Shown in pieces: positions 48,084 through 56,711 of a DNA stretch of 64,000 nt. Origin of the DNA: an uncultured Fibrobacter sp. (GTDB taxonomy: Bacteria > Fibrobacterota > Fibrobacteria > Fibrobacterales > Fibrobacteraceae); contig CAKUTF010000003.1 in the NCBI GenBank assembly GCA_934691725.1, positions 1-64,000 on the forward strand, read 5' to 3'. Within the stretch, counting starts at the first letter, position 1. Every line of letters starts with the position of its first letter. The position numbers and the translations under genes are program-made. The notes below the pieces were generated by a model, which was not told where the DNA came from, did not search any database, and saw only the letters and a list, made by a program, of their open reading frames with translations.

Positions 48084-49250
48084 TTATCCTTCCAGTTTAT
48101 TTGAAAGGTAATGCGGCGCGGTCTTTTTGACAAAGAATATTGCGGAAACGAGCAGAAGCGCTGCGCAGCAGAAGAACATCGTCGCATACGAGAACGTTTC
48201 GGCTAGAGGACCGCCGACGAGAATGCCTGTTCCGATGCCTAGATCCCAGCCGGTGAGATAGGTGCTGGTCGCTGTGCCGCGCTGGTCGTGCCTTGCGAGG
48301 TTCACGCACATTGTCTGGTAACCGGGAAACACGAGGCCGAGCCCCGATCCGATGAAGAACGCGGACAGGAGAAACACCGCTTGTTCGGGAATCAGGGAAA
48401 AGAGGAAGTACGCGGCGGTGACAAGTACAAGCCCGATGGAAACGAGGCGCGTCAGGTAACCGCGATCGATGAGCTTTCCCGTGAGAAGTCTCGACGAAAT
48501 AAGCCCGACAGCGATAAGCGCATAGAAGTATCCGGAACCCGAGAGGTTGTTCTGTCGCGCATACAGGGCGACGTAATTGGTGAGCGGTCCGTAGGCGCAA
48601 CCGATGAACAGCATATTCAGAAACTGCGGAATCGCCTTGGTGAGGAAAAATCGATCAAGGGAAAGCGGGGCGGCATCTTTTTTGATAGGCTTGATTTTCG
48701 TGCGAATCGGCAGGATTAAAAGTAGTCCGATAACGCACAAAGAAAGCGAAAGCGCAATGACTGGATTTGCTCCGTGGGATTCGTAGAGGAACATTCCTGT
48801 CATCGGGCCGGTTGCAAAGGCGAGGTTCGTCGTGACGCCGAAATACCCGATTCCTTCTCCCCGTCTGCTCGAAGGCAGTACATCGATGGCGATGGTGCTT
48901 CCGGCTGTGCTTGCGATTCCGAAGCTTATTCCGTGCAAAAGCCGGACGATTCCGAGGACAAAAAGTGCACCTGCCGCAGCGTAGCCGACGAACATCGCGG
49001 TGAAGAAAAAGTACATCACAAAGTAAAGAGGTTTTCGGGAAAAGCTATCGACTAGAAAACCGGCAAACGGACGGCAGAACAGGGCGCCGATGGTGTAGAG
49101 TGAAATGATGATGCCGGAAATCGCCGCTCCCGCATGAAATTTTTCAAAAATATATAGGGGAAGAATCGGCAAAAGTTCGTAGAATGCAAAAAACAAGAGG
49201 AAGTTTGTTACGCCGACGAGGATGAAGGCTTTAGACCAAAGTTTTTCCAT
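48084..49250 (-). CDS. MFS transporter
   Basis: 388 residues with about 12 hydrophobic segments and the MFS loop signature GFLVDSFSRKP (64-74) between helices 2 and 3. The general look (RLLHGISFGIASTAGSTIAID) is that of the drug or metabolite exporter groups. Substrate unknown. Located 50 bases upstream of pheS on the same strand, possibly co-transcribed. Confidence 0.9.
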   Translation of the reverse strand: MEKLWSKAFILVGVTNFLLFFAFYELLPILPLYIFEKFHAGAAISGIIISLYTIGALFCRPFAGFLVDSFSRKPLYFVMYFFFTAMFVGYAAAGALFVLGIVRLLHGISFGIASTAGSTIAIDVLPSSRRGEGIGYFGVTTNLAFATGPMTGMFLYESHGANPVIALSLSLCVIGLLLILPIRTKIKPIKKDAAPLSLDRFFLTKAIPQFLNMLFIGCAYGPLTNYVALYARQNNLSGSGYFYALIAVGLISSRLLTGKLIDRGYLTRLVSIGLVLVTAAYFLFSLIPEQAVFLLSAFFIGSGLGLVFPGYQTMCVNLARHDQRGTATSTYLTGWDLGIGTGILVGGPLAETFSYATMFFCCAALLLVSAIFFVKKTAPHYLSNKLEG

Positions 49251-49311
49251 GTGCCGGAAAATAGAATTTTTCTACATTTCCCGCGGATCAATTTCTTAAG
49301 AGGATTCCAAT

Positions 49312-49908
49312 ATGGCGATTTCTGCTGTTCTGATTTTTGGCGCTCCGGGTTCCGGCAAGGGAACCGTCGGTGCAAAGCTTGCGGCGACGACTGCTCTCAA
49401 GCATCTTTCGACCGGCGATATTTTCCGCGGCATCGCTCCGTCGAGCGAGTCGGGCAAATTGCTCGCATCGTATTCGAGTAAGGGGCTGCTTGTTCCGGAT
49501 GAGGCGACTGTCAAGATTTTTGCGCGTTACGTGGAAGGTCTCGTGAACACGAACCGTTTGAACCCGGACAAGGACACGCTTCTTCTCGACGGCATTCCCC
49601 GTACGGAATCCCAGGTGGATTTGATTCGCCCGATTGTCGATGTCAAGCATATCTTTGTCCTGGACATCAAGGACGAGGCGACCATCGTGGCGCGTCTCTT
49701 GAACCGTGCAAAGATCGAAGGCCGCAAGGACGATGCCGATGAAAATGTCATCAAGAACCGCTTGAAGGTCTATCGCGAGTCCACGGCGAAGGTTCTCGAA
49801 AAGTACGATCCGAAGATTATCAGCCACATTACGGGCGACAATACTCCGGACGAAGTTTTCCTGGACGTTCTCAAGGCTTATGTGGATTTTACCAAGTCCG
49901 CAAAGTAA
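49312..49908 (+). CDS. adk: Adenylate kinase
   Basis: Interconverts ATP + AMP and 2 ADP. P-loop GAPGSGKGT (10-18), AMP-site STGDIFR, LLLDGIPRT (usually DGFPR), and a Gly-Arg-Lys-Asp-Asp LID-end region (RKDDADENVIKNRL). At 198 residues it is a short-LID form. SD AGGA lies upstream. Transcribed alone, with a terminator just downstream. Confidence 0.94.
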   Translation: MAISAVLIFGAPGSGKGTVGAKLAATTALKHLSTGDIFRGIAPSSESGKLLASYSSKGLLVPDEATVKIFARYVEGLVNTNRLNPDKDTLLLDGIPRTESQVDLIRPIVDVKHIFVLDIKDEATIVARLLNRAKIEGRKDDADENVIKNRLKVYRESTAKVLEKYDPKIISHITGDNTPDEVFLDVLKAYVDFTKSAK

Positions 49909-49923
49909 ATTTTCCCGGAAAGA

Positions 49924-49962
49924 AAAAGAGGAAATCGGTCTTGCCGGTTTCCTCTTTTTTTT
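49924..49962. terminator. Terminator between adk and the RhlE-like helicase
   Basis: Stem AAAGAGGAAATCGG/CCGGTTTCCTCTTT followed by eight T. A-rich and T-rich flanks on both sides allow use by both convergent genes. Confidence 0.9.
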
Positions 49963-49994
49963 GAAAAGCCGGGAGTAAATTGTTGTCCCGTATT

Positions 49995-51353
49995 CTACTT
50001 TCGCTGTTCTTCCCGCAGCCTTTTGCGCGCGCGGCTTCCGAGGCGTTTACCGGAATGCGTACGTGGCAACGGTCGCTCTGAATTCTGGGCAGAGTTTGCG
50101 GAGAGGCTCTCTTCCCTTGGCTTTTTCTCCGACTTGAAATGTCCCTTTGGGCGGGAACCCCGGAAACGGGAATTTCTTGCTTCGCTTTCGGGCGTTTCTT
50201 TTTGCGGTGGCGGCAGTTTTTCAAGGATAGCCGGATCGCCTTCGGGAATCCGGATGCGCGTCAGTTTTTCAATTGCCCGCAGATCGCTTTCCTCGTCGGG
50301 AGCGCAGAACGAAATCGCTACGCCGTCTTTTCCTGCGCGGGCTGTCCGACCGATTCGGTGTACGAATGTTTCGGGGACATCGGGCAGGTCGTAGTTGAAA
50401 ACGTGCGAGACGTTATCGACATCGATTCCGCGGGCGGCGATGTCCGTTGCGACCAGGACACGGATCTGTTCCGTCTTGAAGTTGCCGAGAGCTTCCTGGC
50501 GGCGGTTTTGGCTTTTGTTGCCGTGAATAGCCGCGCATGTGATTTTTGCCTTTTCGAGAACCCGGACGATTTTGTCTGCGCCGTGCTTTGTCCGCGTAAA
50601 GACAAGGACCTTTTTCATCTCGGGATGTTCGAGAAGCATTTCCTTGAGAAGCGCGCCCTTGCGCCTTTTGTCAATGCGGTAAAGCTCCTCACGGATGCGT
50701 TCGATGGGCGTACTCTGCGGTGCAACTTCGATTCGGACCGGATTTGTGCGGAGAATCGATGCGGCGAGCCTTGTGATTTCGGGCGGCATTGTCGCGCTAA
50801 AGAAAAGGTTCTGGCGATTTGGGGGAAGAAGCGCAACGACTTTTCGGATATCATGGATGAAGCCCATATCGAGCATCCGGTCCGCTTCGTCGAGGACAAA
50901 ATACTGCAGTTTCTTGAGGCTTATCACGCGCTGCTGAATCAGGTCGAGGAGACGCCCCGGGGTAGCGATGAGGATATCGACGCCCTGGGAAAGAGCCCTT
51001 TTTTGCGGGATGTCGCTCACTCCGCCAAAAATGCAAGTGCTCGTAATGGGCGTGAATTTCTTATACATCTCGAAACAGTCGGAAACCTGGATGGCGAGTT
51101 CTCGCGTCGGGAGCAGAACCAGCACTCGGATGGGCTTCTGTCCTTTCCAGACGCCGTCCTGGAGGATGTTCTGTAAAATGGGAAGGGCGAACGCGGCGGT
51201 CTTGCCTGTTCCCGTCTGGGCGATTCCCATCAGGTCCTTGCGTTCGAGTACGGGCGGAATCGCTTTTTCCTGTATCGGAGTGGGACTGGTGTAGCCTGCA
51301 TCGGCGATTGCCCGCTGGAGGCTTTCGTCCAAAGGAAGTTCGGAAAATTTCAT
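49995..51353 (-). CDS. DEAD-box RNA helicase, RhlE-like
   Basis: 452 residues. Q-motif start FSELPLDESLQRAIADAGY, motif I AQTGTGKT, PTRELA, TPGRLLD, DEAD (VLDEADRMLDMGF), SAT, then ATDIAARGID and HRIGRTARAG. The tail (about 375-452) is very basic and low in complexity (FRGSRPKGHFKSEKKPRE, SRARKRLREEQRK), typical of RhlE-type RNA-binding extensions. I start at ATG 51353, which opens the Q-motif; the frame is open far upstream but that part overlaps trmO on the other strand. Divergent from trmO with only 40 bases between starts. Confidence 0.93.
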   Translation of the reverse strand: MKFSELPLDESLQRAIADAGYTSPTPIQEKAIPPVLERKDLMGIAQTGTGKTAAFALPILQNILQDGVWKGQKPIRVLVLLPTRELAIQVSDCFEMYKKFTPITSTCIFGGVSDIPQKRALSQGVDILIATPGRLLDLIQQRVISLKKLQYFVLDEADRMLDMGFIHDIRKVVALLPPNRQNLFFSATMPPEITRLAASILRTNPVRIEVAPQSTPIERIREELYRIDKRRKGALLKEMLLEHPEMKKVLVFTRTKHGADKIVRVLEKAKITCAAIHGNKSQNRRQEALGNFKTEQIRVLVATDIAARGIDVDNVSHVFNYDLPDVPETFVHRIGRTARAGKDGVAISFCAPDEESDLRAIEKLTRIRIPEGDPAILEKLPPPQKETPESEARNSRFRGSRPKGHFKSEKKPREESLSANSAQNSERPLPRTHSGKRLGSRARKRLREEQRK

Positions 51354-51393
51354 ATTGAGTGCAAAGCTAGAAAATTTTGCTATATACGTTTCG

Positions 51394-52074
51394 ATGCGAG
51401 AAACTTTTACATTTCGAACGATTGCACGTATCCGGTCGGATTTTCCCGAAAAATTCGGGATTCCTCGGCAAAGCGGAATTTTAAAAAGCCTGAAATCGAC
51501 TATCGTGTTTGAACCGGAGTTTCGGAATGCGGACGCGTTGCGCGGCTTGGAGGATTTTTCGCATCTGTGGCTTCTCTGGATTTTTTCGGAAAACATCCGG
51601 GATGGTTTTTGCCCGACAGTTCGCCCGCCGCGGCTTGGCGGCAACCGGAGAATGGGCGTTTTTGCCACGCGTTCATCCTTTCGCCCGAATCCTCTCGCGC
51701 TTTCCGTCGTCAAAATCGAAAAAATCGAAATGTCGCCGGATGGTCCGCTCATCGCCGTATCGGGAGCGGACTTGATGAATGGAACGCCGATTGTCGATAT
51801 CAAACCGTATTTGCCGTCCGCGGATTCAATTCCCGATTCGACCGGAGGCTTTACGGATAAAGTAAATTTTACGCCTTTGACCGTGCACTTCCCGCAGAGC
51901 GAACTGGAAAAGATTCCGGAAGAAAAACGGGAATCTCTGATAAAGATTCTTTCGGAAGATCCGCGTCCGGCATACCAGAAGGATTTGCGCCGGGTCTATG
52001 GATTTCGCTTTTCGGATTGGAATGTTCGGTTTACGGTGGCGGAAAATATTCTCGAAGTAATCGATGTCAAATAG
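51394..52074 (+). CDS. trmO: tRNA (t6A37) N6-methyltransferase, TrmO/TsaA family
   Basis: 226 residues. TrmO methylates threonylcarbamoyl-adenosine 37 in tRNA-Thr. Family marks are FEPEFRNADALRGLEDFSHL (50-69), VRPPRLGGNRRMGVFATRSSFRPNPLALS (first and last parts are family-specific), GADLMNGTPIVDIKPYLP and DPRPAYQKD near the end. Start ATG 51394; no clear SD. Divergent from the RhlE-like helicase. Confidence 0.92.
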   Translation: MRETFTFRTIARIRSDFPEKFGIPRQSGILKSLKSTIVFEPEFRNADALRGLEDFSHLWLLWIFSENIRDGFCPTVRPPRLGGNRRMGVFATRSSFRPNPLALSVVKIEKIEMSPDGPLIAVSGADLMNGTPIVDIKPYLPSADSIPDSTGGFTDKVNFTPLTVHFPQSELEKIPEEKRESLIKILSEDPRPAYQKDLRRVYGFRFSDWNVRFTVAENILEVIDVK

Positions 52075-52142
52075 ATGTGATGCATTTCGCATTTCATAAA
52101 ATTTGTCAATTTTGACATAAAAACAGAGTTAAATTTGAAAAC

Positions 52143-53408
52143 ATGAGCCATTCTAGTTTTCGCATTTTGCATACGTCGGATTTGCACCTGGGAAATTCCC
52201 TGCATGAACATTCCCGCTTGGAAGAATACCGGAAGTTCCTTTCCTGGTTAAAAAATACGATTGAAGAGAACGAGGTCGATGCCCTTTTGGTTTCGGGCGA
52301 CATATTCGATACGGGAACACCGAGCAACGCCGCCGAGGAACTGTATTATTCTTTTTTGACGAGCCTGAACGGCACTTGCTGTAAAAATGCAATTATCACG
52401 GCGGGAAACCACGATTCACCGGCGACGCTCAATTCGGCGCGGTCCGTTCTGGAACTTTTGAACGTCCATGTCGTCGCGACCCCCGATGCGGAACATCTTT
52501 TTGCAAACGAGATAATCGTGTTGCCGAATGCAGAAAATCCGCGGCTTATCGTGTGTGCGGCTCCCTATTTGCGCGATCCCGCTTTGCAGGCGAGCCTTTC
52601 GGACGCAAAATGTGGTTCGGAGGAAGAGCTTGTCCGGGAAGGTACGAAGGCGCATTTTGAAAAATTGAAAACCTTGGCGTGCGAAGTCCGGGAAAAGTCG
52701 GGGCGCAAGCTTCCCATCGTCGCGATGGCGCACCTTTTTGCCGCGGGGGCTTCTCCGTCGGAAAATGCGGACGATTCGGAATACGCGATTGTGGGAAATC
52801 TGGAAAATGTCAATTCGAATGTTTTTCCGCCTGTATTTGACTATGTCGCGCTAGGCCATATTCACCGGCCACAGAAAGTAGGCGGAGAAAACCGCATCCG
52901 TTATTCGGGTTCCCCGCTTCCGATGGGTTTTGACGAAGCGAATCGGGAAAGCGTTGTCCTGATCGTTGATTTTGAAGAAGGAAAAACGCCTGAAATTCGC
53001 CAAGTCGGCGTTCCGCAGTTTCAAAAGTTGCATACGATAACGGGAGACGATTTAACCGAAATCCGGCAGAAAATCGCCAAGGAAAACAAGGACTCTCCGG
53101 GTGCCTGGATTCGGGTGCGTTATACGGGTTCCGGAAGCTTCGGAAACTTGCGGCAGAATCTGGCGAATGATTTCGAGGGGACGTCACTTGTTCTGTTGCA
53201 GGCGGAGTATGCGGGGCGCGTCGATAATTTTCACAGCGTGAGCGAAGAAAGGGAACTTTCGGAGTTTTCGCCGACGGAGGTTTTTGAAAAATATCTCGCC
53301 GAAGCGGAAAGCAACCAGAAGAGTTTCGATAAGGATTTGAAAACGCGAGTCGAAGCGGCATTTCAAGAAGTTTTAAAAGAAGTTCAGGAAGGAAAAATCG
53401 AAGAATGA
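52143..53408 (+). CDS. sbcD: Exonuclease subunit SbcD (Mre11-like)
   Basis: 421 residues. Metallophosphoesterase motifs in order: SDLHLG (12-17), SGDIFD (51-56), GNHD (88-91), a His-containing MAHLF and ALGHIHRP. Partner of SbcC in a DNA double-strand-break and hairpin-cleaving nuclease. The stop codon overlaps the sbcC start by 4 bases (ATGA). Confidence 0.96.
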   Translation: MSHSSFRILHTSDLHLGNSLHEHSRLEEYRKFLSWLKNTIEENEVDALLVSGDIFDTGTPSNAAEELYYSFLTSLNGTCCKNAIITAGNHDSPATLNSARSVLELLNVHVVATPDAEHLFANEIIVLPNAENPRLIVCAAPYLRDPALQASLSDAKCGSEEELVREGTKAHFEKLKTLACEVREKSGRKLPIVAMAHLFAAGASPSENADDSEYAIVGNLENVNSNVFPPVFDYVALGHIHRPQKVGGENRIRYSGSPLPMGFDEANRESVVLIVDFEEGKTPEIRQVGVPQFQKLHTITGDDLTEIRQKIAKENKDSPGAWIRVRYTGSGSFGNLRQNLANDFEGTSLVLLQAEYAGRVDNFHSVSEERELSEFSPTEVFEKYLAEAESNQKSFDKDLKTRVEAAFQEVLKEVQEGKIEE

Positions 53409-56400
53409 AAATCTTGTCGCTGCATTTTGCAAACATCAATTCCCTTGCGGGCGAATGGACTGTTCATTTTGACGATCCCGCTTTTTTGCGGAACCATCTT
53501 TTCGCCATTTCCGGTCCGACAGGCTCCGGAAAGACTTCGGTTCTCGATGCGATATCGCTTGCGCTTTACGGGAAGACGCCGCGCCAGGAAAATATCGCGG
53601 ACAAGCGAAATACGGAAATCGGGCCGGAACTGGTGATGACGGCTGGGACGGGAAATTCCTTCTCGGAAGTGGAATTTGAATCTTCCGGAAACCGTTACAA
53701 GGCGCGGTGGGAAGTCCATCGGAGCCGTAACAGTGCGGACGGGGACGTGCAGCCGGTGAAACGGAAGCTCCTTTTCGAAGAAGGCGGATCTTTTTCCGCT
53801 TGCGAAGAAGTTTCCAAGATAGGCGAGGTGCAAAGAAAAATCGAGGAAATCGTCGGGCTGAATTTTTCGCAGTTTATGCGCGCAGTCATGCTTCCCCAGG
53901 GCGGCTTTGACAGTTTTTTAAAAAGCAAACGCGATGAAAAGGCGGCGATTCTAGAAAAGCTTTCCGGGCAGGAAATTTACCGTTCGATTTCCAAGGCGGT
54001 CTATGCCCGGAATAAAAAGGAAAATGAGTGTTTAGCCCAAATTAACCAGAAACTTTCCGATATCCGGTTACTTCCCGAAACGGAAGAAAAGGACCTGTCA
54101 GCCTGGCTCGGTGCCGCAGAAAAGACAAGAGCTTCCAAGGAAGCGGAAAAGCGAAAGAATGAAGATGCGGAACGCATCTTGAACGAAGTCGGACAAGTTG
54201 AAAAGAACTGCCAAAAATTGAGAACTGCCGTGGAGGAACTTTCTGCTGCGGATCGAAACTTAGGCGAGGCTCGGAAAAGACTTTCCCGGGACGAAGAGGC
54301 GCAAAAGTTAATCGCGCCGCTTGAAAGTCTAGAGCGACTTCGCAAGGAGTATGCAGTCCAAAAGGCGCAAAAGGACGAACTTGTCAAAAAAATGCCCGAA
54401 ATGGAACTGTGTCTCCGGCGAGAAGCAACCGCTTTGGAAACGAAGAAAAAGGAAGAAGAAAAACTTGTCGAGGAAAATAGAAAGCGGGACGAACTTCGGG
54501 ATCGGGTTTCTTCGTTGGATTCGGACATTTGCCGGGATGGGAAAGTTTGCGACGAAAAAAAAGCGCAGATCGAAAAACTGTCTTCTAGGTTGGAAGCTCT
54601 CCGTCTGGAACGCGTGAAATTGGACGATGAACGTCTCGGCGTAGAAAAAACTTGTGAAGAAAATGAAACATACGCCAATGCGCATCCGACGCACAAAATG
54701 CTCGAAAGCGAAAAGTCGGTTATTTCGGACCGGTTGAAGCTTTTGAATGAAGCGAAGAACGATGTCGTTCGGGCAAAAGACGCTCTTGCCGTTTCAAAAA
54801 ATCAATATGGCGATGCGGAAATCCGCAGCCGCACCAAGAATCGCGAATTGAAAATTGCCGAGGATGAACGGAATCGAGGCCTTTCCAACGACATGAATAA
54901 AATCGCGATGTTTTTGCAGTCAACGCTTGTGGATGGTGCCCGTTGTCCTGTTTGCGGAAGCCCGTTCCATGCGACGCACTCCACCCAGGAATTTTCTCCG
55001 GGCGAAGTGACAGCGACAGCTGAACGGTTGAATTATTTGCAAAGTCGTTACGAAGAGGCGCGCAAGGAATCCGAAGCGGCGGAGTACCAGCTTAAAATCG
55101 CTGACGGAAAGATCAAAACGTGTGAAAAGGATTTTTCCGACAGGGCGAAAGTCGTATCGGAATACGTTTCGGCGACAATCGGAATGCTCAAGCCTTATGG
55201 CTTTTCGGAAAAGGATTTGGACGAGCCGTCACTTGTCCTTTCGAAAATCCAAAATTGGGCAATCCAGTGGACTGCGTGCATAAAAAATATCGATGCATGT
55301 CATCACCAGTTGTCTGTTATCCAGGTGCAGAAAAAAAGTCTCGATCAAAACGAGGAGAATGTTCGAAGCGAACTTTCTCTCTTGAACAAGGACTTGGATG
55401 AAAAGAAGAAGAAAGTTCAGACTTTGGTTGCCGAACGCCAGAAACTTTTTGGCTCGGCGGATGTCGCGGAAGATCGGCGCAGTTGGCAGGGCAAGATCGA
55501 TGCTGCATCGATGTCGCGTTCCAAACTTTTTGACCGGTATGTTCAGACGGAAAAATCTCTTGGAGAACAGAAAGTTCGCCTGGAAACGATTTCTTCAAAA
55601 TTAATGGCTGACGAGCGGGATAAGGAATATCTGGAATCTGAATTCCAGGCAAAGCTTCGAGCGGGTCGCTTCGCTTCGGAAAATGATCTGCGCAGCTCCG
55701 TGATATCAAAGGCGGAACGCGACTTGTTGCAATCCCAGATAGAAAAAATCGAAAAGGAACTCGCTACCCGTAAAGGACAGCTTCTCCAGGAGGAAGAGCG
55801 GCTGAAACAATTGCGGCAAAAGGAAAGCGGTCGGGAAACCTTGCAGACGGTTCGTTCCAAAATAGAAACGCTTGTCAAGGAGCTGAAGGATTTGAACGAA
55901 GCGTTTCAGGAAAAGCAACGGCGTTTTGTGGAAAATGAGTTTGCCAAGAAAACTTTCGCGAAAGCGCGAGTCGAAAAGGATTCCCAGGAAAGAGTTGTCC
56001 TTGTCTGGAATACATTGAACGATTTGATAGGCAGCGCCGACGGGAAAAAATTCGTCGAATATGTCCAGCAGTTGACTCTTCGGAAACTGATTCTGGCGGC
56101 GAACCGCCATTTGCACGGTCTAGACCCTCGCTATAAAATCGAAACGGACAATGGAGGGCTGAACATTTCGCTGTATGATTCGGAATGCGGGGCCTCTAGG
56201 CTTGCCGCAAATCTTTCAGGTGGCGAATCTTTCCTGGTGAGTCTCTCTTTGGCTCTCGGGCTTTCGTCTCTTGCGAGCCAGCGCGTCCGGATCGATACGC
56301 TTTTCCTTGACGAAGGTTTCGGTTCATTAGACGAGCGCAAACTGCAACGGGCGATAGAACTGTTGCACCGACTTGGGGAAAACGGCGATAAGCTTGTCGG

Positions 56401-56515
56401 CGTGATTTCGCATGTGAACCGTTTAAAGGAGGAAATCGCTAACCACATCGAAGTGATTCCTTCGGGAAACGGACGCAGTAAACTTTCAGGTCCCGGCGTT
56501 TTCGCTGGAACGTGA
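53405..56515 (+). CDS. sbcC: Exonuclease subunit SbcC (Rad50-like ATPase)
   Basis: 1036 residues. Walker A GPTGSGKT (37-44) at the N-terminus, two long coiled-coil arms meeting at a zinc hook CPVC (514-517), and the C-terminal ABC half with signature LSGGESFLVSLSLALGLS and Walker B/D-loop LFLDEGFGSLD. Forms the SbcCD complex with the gene just upstream. Confidence 0.97.
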   Translation: MKILSLHFANINSLAGEWTVHFDDPAFLRNHLFAISGPTGSGKTSVLDAISLALYGKTPRQENIADKRNTEIGPELVMTAGTGNSFSEVEFESSGNRYKARWEVHRSRNSADGDVQPVKRKLLFEEGGSFSACEEVSKIGEVQRKIEEIVGLNFSQFMRAVMLPQGGFDSFLKSKRDEKAAILEKLSGQEIYRSISKAVYARNKKENECLAQINQKLSDIRLLPETEEKDLSAWLGAAEKTRASKEAEKRKNEDAERILNEVGQVEKNCQKLRTAVEELSAADRNLGEARKRLSRDEEAQKLIAPLESLERLRKEYAVQKAQKDELVKKMPEMELCLRREATALETKKKEEEKLVEENRKRDELRDRVSSLDSDICRDGKVCDEKKAQIEKLSSRLEALRLERVKLDDERLGVEKTCEENETYANAHPTHKMLESEKSVISDRLKLLNEAKNDVVRAKDALAVSKNQYGDAEIRSRTKNRELKIAEDERNRGLSNDMNKIAMFLQSTLVDGARCPVCGSPFHATHSTQEFSPGEVTATAERLNYLQSRYEEARKESEAAEYQLKIADGKIKTCEKDFSDRAKVVSEYVSATIGMLKPYGFSEKDLDEPSLVLSKIQNWAIQWTACIKNIDACHHQLSVIQVQKKSLDQNEENVRSELSLLNKDLDEKKKKVQTLVAERQKLFGSADVAEDRRSWQGKIDAASMSRSKLFDRYVQTEKSLGEQKVRLETISSKLMADERDKEYLESEFQAKLRAGRFASENDLRSSVISKAERDLLQSQIEKIEKELATRKGQLLQEEERLKQLRQKESGRETLQTVRSKIETLVKELKDLNEAFQEKQRRFVENEFAKKTFAKARVEKDSQERVVLVWNTLNDLIGSADGKKFVEYVQQLTLRKLILAANRHLHGLDPRYKIETDNGGLNISLYDSECGASRLAANLSGGESFLVSLSLALGLSSLASQRVRIDTLFLDEGFGSLDERKLQRAIELLHRLGENGDKLVGVISHVNRLKEEIANHIEVIPSGNGRSKLSGPGVFAGT

Positions 56516-56711
56516 TTGTCAAAATTTGTCGCTCGCGAAATGATTAATCGATGAAAATTTTTTCTTGGATTGAATCGTTCCCTTGACGGGGGCGATTTTT
56601 TCTTTTATATTGGATTTCCGCATTTGCCCGGACGCGGCAACTTCTTCAAGGATAGCGTCCTTTCGTAGATTTCTCAAAACAATCGATTCATTTTTTTTCA
56701 GGAGAAAATCT